Assembly: GCA_030550075.1 (NCBI GenBank)
Contig: JAUQQB010000195.1
Location: 1-5,808, forward strand
From: Chloroflexota bacterium
Lineage (GTDB): Bacteria > Chloroflexota > Anaerolineae > Thermoflexales > Thermoflexaceae
DNA: 5,808 nt
Direction: 5' to 3'
Both the position numbers and the translations under genes were made by a program. Shown piece by piece: positions 4,719 to 5,808 of the stretch. Numbering within the stretch: position 1 is the stretch's first letter; the number at the start of each line of letters is the position of its first letter. The notes beneath the pieces are model-generated. The model had not been told where the DNA came from. It made no database searches and saw only the letters and a program-made list of their open reading frames with translations.

Positions 4719-5130
4719 CCCGCAAGCGGAAGGGCTTCGATGGCTGGAGCAGGCAGAGGCGGACCGAGAAGGGGCCCGCCTCCTTCTCGAAGGAGGAAGT
4801 TATCATCTGGCATGCTTTATTGCCCAGCAGGTAGCGGAGAAGGCCTTAAAGGCCTTTCTCTACTCCCAGGGGGAGGAACTGGTCATCGGTCATTCCGTTG
4901 AAGCCCTGTGCCGATGGGCCGCGCGTTATGATCCAGAATTTGAGGCGCTCAGGGGGGAGGTGGCACCGCTGGACGGTTACTCTCTTCCCACGCGTTATCC
5001 GAACAGCGTGCCGGATAGTATCCCCGCGCGGATTTACAACCGGGCGATGGCCGTCGAGGCGTTGCGAATGGCGGACGCCGTTCTGACCCATGTGCGTCGT
5101 AAGCTGCGGGGAGGCCATCGCGCCTCCTGA
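4708..5130 (+). CDS. HEPN-domain protein (COG2250-like), partner of the nucleotidyltransferase
   Basis: This encodes a 140-aa, largely helical protein. The N-terminal segment RWLEQAEADREGARLLLE (11-28) and the YHLACFIAQQVAEKALKAFL helix (32-51) are typical HEPN signatures. GHS (61-63) and LDGYSLPTRYPNSVPD (88-103) match the LDxxYxPTRYP region of this subfamily. The usual HEPN RNase motif R-x4-6-H is not found at the expected position. The only fit, R130/R131 to H137, is in the disordered-looking C-terminal tail. It may bind RNA or nucleotide without cleaving it, or use other residues. Start ATG 4708 lies inside the nucleotidyltransferase gene, with AAAGG (4697-4701) 6 nt upstream. The pair is one translational unit. 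A six-bp hairpin (5110-5115/5122-5127) overlaps the end of the gene. Confidence 0.88.
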   Translation: MQRDPQAEGLRWLEQAEADREGARLLLEGGSYHLACFIAQQVAEKALKAFLYSQGEELVIGHSVEALCRWAARYDPEFEALRGEVAPLDGYSLPTRYPNSVPDSIPARIYNRAMAVEALRMADAVLTHVRRKLRGGHRAS

Positions 5131-5134
5131 CGAC

Positions 5135-5155
5135 ATCCGGGTCGCTCCTCCGGAT
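5135..5155 (+). terminator. Weak hairpin between HEPN gene and smpB
   Basis: ATCCGG (5135-5140) pairs with CCGGAT (5150-5155) around a 9-nt loop, in the 62-bp gap before smpB. Only scattered T residues follow, so read-through into smpB seems likely. It may give partial termination or RNA processing. Confidence 0.2.
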
Positions 5156-5192
5156 CCTTCCGGGCGTATCCGCGAAAGGAGAGAGGATCCAC

Positions 5193-5663
5193 ATGGCGAA
5201 GAAAACAGAATCGGTTCGGGTGGTGGCCACCAACCCGAAGGCCTATCACGATTATCATATTGAGGAGACCTGCGAAGCCGGCATCGCCCTCACCGGCAGC
5301 GAGATCAAGTCCGTGCGGGCGGGGAAGATCTCCTTGCGGGAAGGATATGTGCTCCCTCGGGATGGCGAGCTGTGGCTGATGAATGTTCATATCGCGCCCT
5401 ATGAGCCCGCCGCGCGGGAGAACCCGGATCCACGCCGGCCGCGGAAGCTGCTGCTCCATCGGCACGAGATCAACCGCCTGATCGGCAAGGCGCAGGAGAA
5501 AGGATATACCATTGTTCCCCTGAAGGTCTATCTGAACGCGCGAGGTTTCGCGAAGGTGGAGATCGCCCTGGTCCGGGGGAAGAAGCAATACGAGAAGCGT
5601 CGGGCCATCGCGGAACGCGAAGCCCGCCGGGAAGTCGAGCGAGCCCTGAAGGGGATCGATTAA
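5193..5663 (+). CDS. smpB: SsrA-binding protein SmpB
   Basis: This encodes 156 aa, the normal length for SmpB. The protein binds tmRNA and delivers it to stalled ribosomes in trans-translation, in the cytoplasm. Visible family features are the N-terminal N-x-K-A-x-HDY segment (14-21), EETCEAGIALTGSEIKSVRAG (24-44), the loop with PDPRRPRKLLLHRHEI (78-93), the KGYTIVPLKVY strand (103-113) and a basic C-terminal tail from GKKQYEKR (129-136) onward. By family knowledge that tail enters the ribosomal mRNA channel. The start is ATG 5193, with GAGAGG (5181-5186) 6 nt upstream and AAAGGAG (5175-5181) a little further. No strong promoter is visible in the 62-bp gap, so it may be co-transcribed with the HEPN gene. 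The tmRNA gene is not in this window. Confidence 0.96.
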   Translation: MAKKTESVRVVATNPKAYHDYHIEETCEAGIALTGSEIKSVRAGKISLREGYVLPRDGELWLMNVHIAPYEPAARENPDPRRPRKLLLHRHEINRLIGKAQEKGYTIVPLKVYLNARGFAKVEIALVRGKKQYEKRRAIAEREARREVERALKGID

Positions 5664-5682
5664 TGCTGGGGATGAGAACCCC

Positions 5683-5808
5683 ATGGGAGTGCGCGAACGC
5701 TACGGCGATCTACCGCCCTTACCTCCGGATCTACCCCATCGCTTAAAACGGCTGGAGGCGGTCTTTCGGGAACACCCGGTGCGCCTGGCGTATCTATTTG
5801 GATCCATC
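5683..5808 (+). CDS. Second MNT-type nucleotidyltransferase, N-terminal fragment
   Basis: The frame is open from ATG 5683 to the window end (42 codons). A Pro-rich N-terminus (about 11-18) and a helix RLKRLEAVFREH (20-31) lead into VRLAYLFGSI (33-42). LFGS is the start of the nucleotidyltransferase GS motif, as in the gene at 4353. The SDxD motif would lie beyond the window. The gene begins 19 bp after the smpB stop. A GGGG-containing purine stretch (5668-5676) could serve as a weak ribosome-binding site. No alternative in-frame start is seen upstream. It may be followed by its own HEPN partner outside the window. Confidence 0.65.
   Translation, partial: MGVRERYGDLPPLPPDLPHRLKRLEAVFREHPVRLAYLFGSI

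Noticed and set aside
5034..5684. Minus-strand 216-codon frame opposite HEPN and smpB
   Set aside because: It is the antisense shadow of well-recognised genes with strong motifs on the plus strand.
5663..5746. Short frame starting at the TAATG overlap with the smpB stop codon
   Set aside because: Its 27 residues are featureless, and it is out of frame with the nucleotidyltransferase fragment that ends in VRLAYLFGSI.

Overview
The window looks like a chromosomal segment of a GC-rich bacterium, most likely a Chloroflexota member near the thermophilic Anaerolineae/Thermoflexus group. This is an inference from four things: a lipoprotein-type hydrolase with a long Pro/Ser/Thr linker, a UbiA enzyme with an HIDK variant of the second metal-binding motif, a divergent SmpB, and a minimal nucleotidyltransferase (MNT)/HEPN gene pair of the kind common in thermophiles. 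I see no phage, plasmid, CRISPR, rRNA or tRNA signature.

Layout. Positions 1-829 (minus strand, running off the left edge) encode an exported alpha/beta hydrolase. A 163-bp divergent spacer separates it from a UbiA-family prenyltransferase (993-1988, plus). A 564-bp non-coding stretch follows. It holds two separate elements: a 111-bp inverted-repeat element directly after the prenyltransferase stop, and a 238-bp MITE-like element with 19-bp imperfect terminal inverted repeats and an exact 10-bp flanking duplication. A promoter then leads into a winged-helix plus AAA+ ATPase gene (2553-3935), which ends in overlapping hairpins. A second non-coding stretch of 417 bp carries a good sigma70-type promoter, a possible 21-codon leader peptide and a run of long hairpins. 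It leads into an overlapping MNT-HEPN gene pair (4353-4718, 4708-5130). SmpB (5193-5663) follows in the same direction. The window ends inside a second MNT-type nucleotidyltransferase (5683 onward).

How it fits together. The prenyltransferase and the hydrolase are divergently transcribed and probably independent. The AAA+ gene appears monocistronic, with its own promoter and terminator-like structures. The MNT-HEPN pair has the architecture of a type VII toxin-antitoxin system, but its HEPN protein lacks the usual R-x4-6-H RNase motif at the expected place. The essential trans-translation factor SmpB lies between it and another nucleotidyltransferase. The most distinctive material is non-coding: the MITE, the neighbouring inverted-repeat element, and the structured leader of the MNT-HEPN pair.
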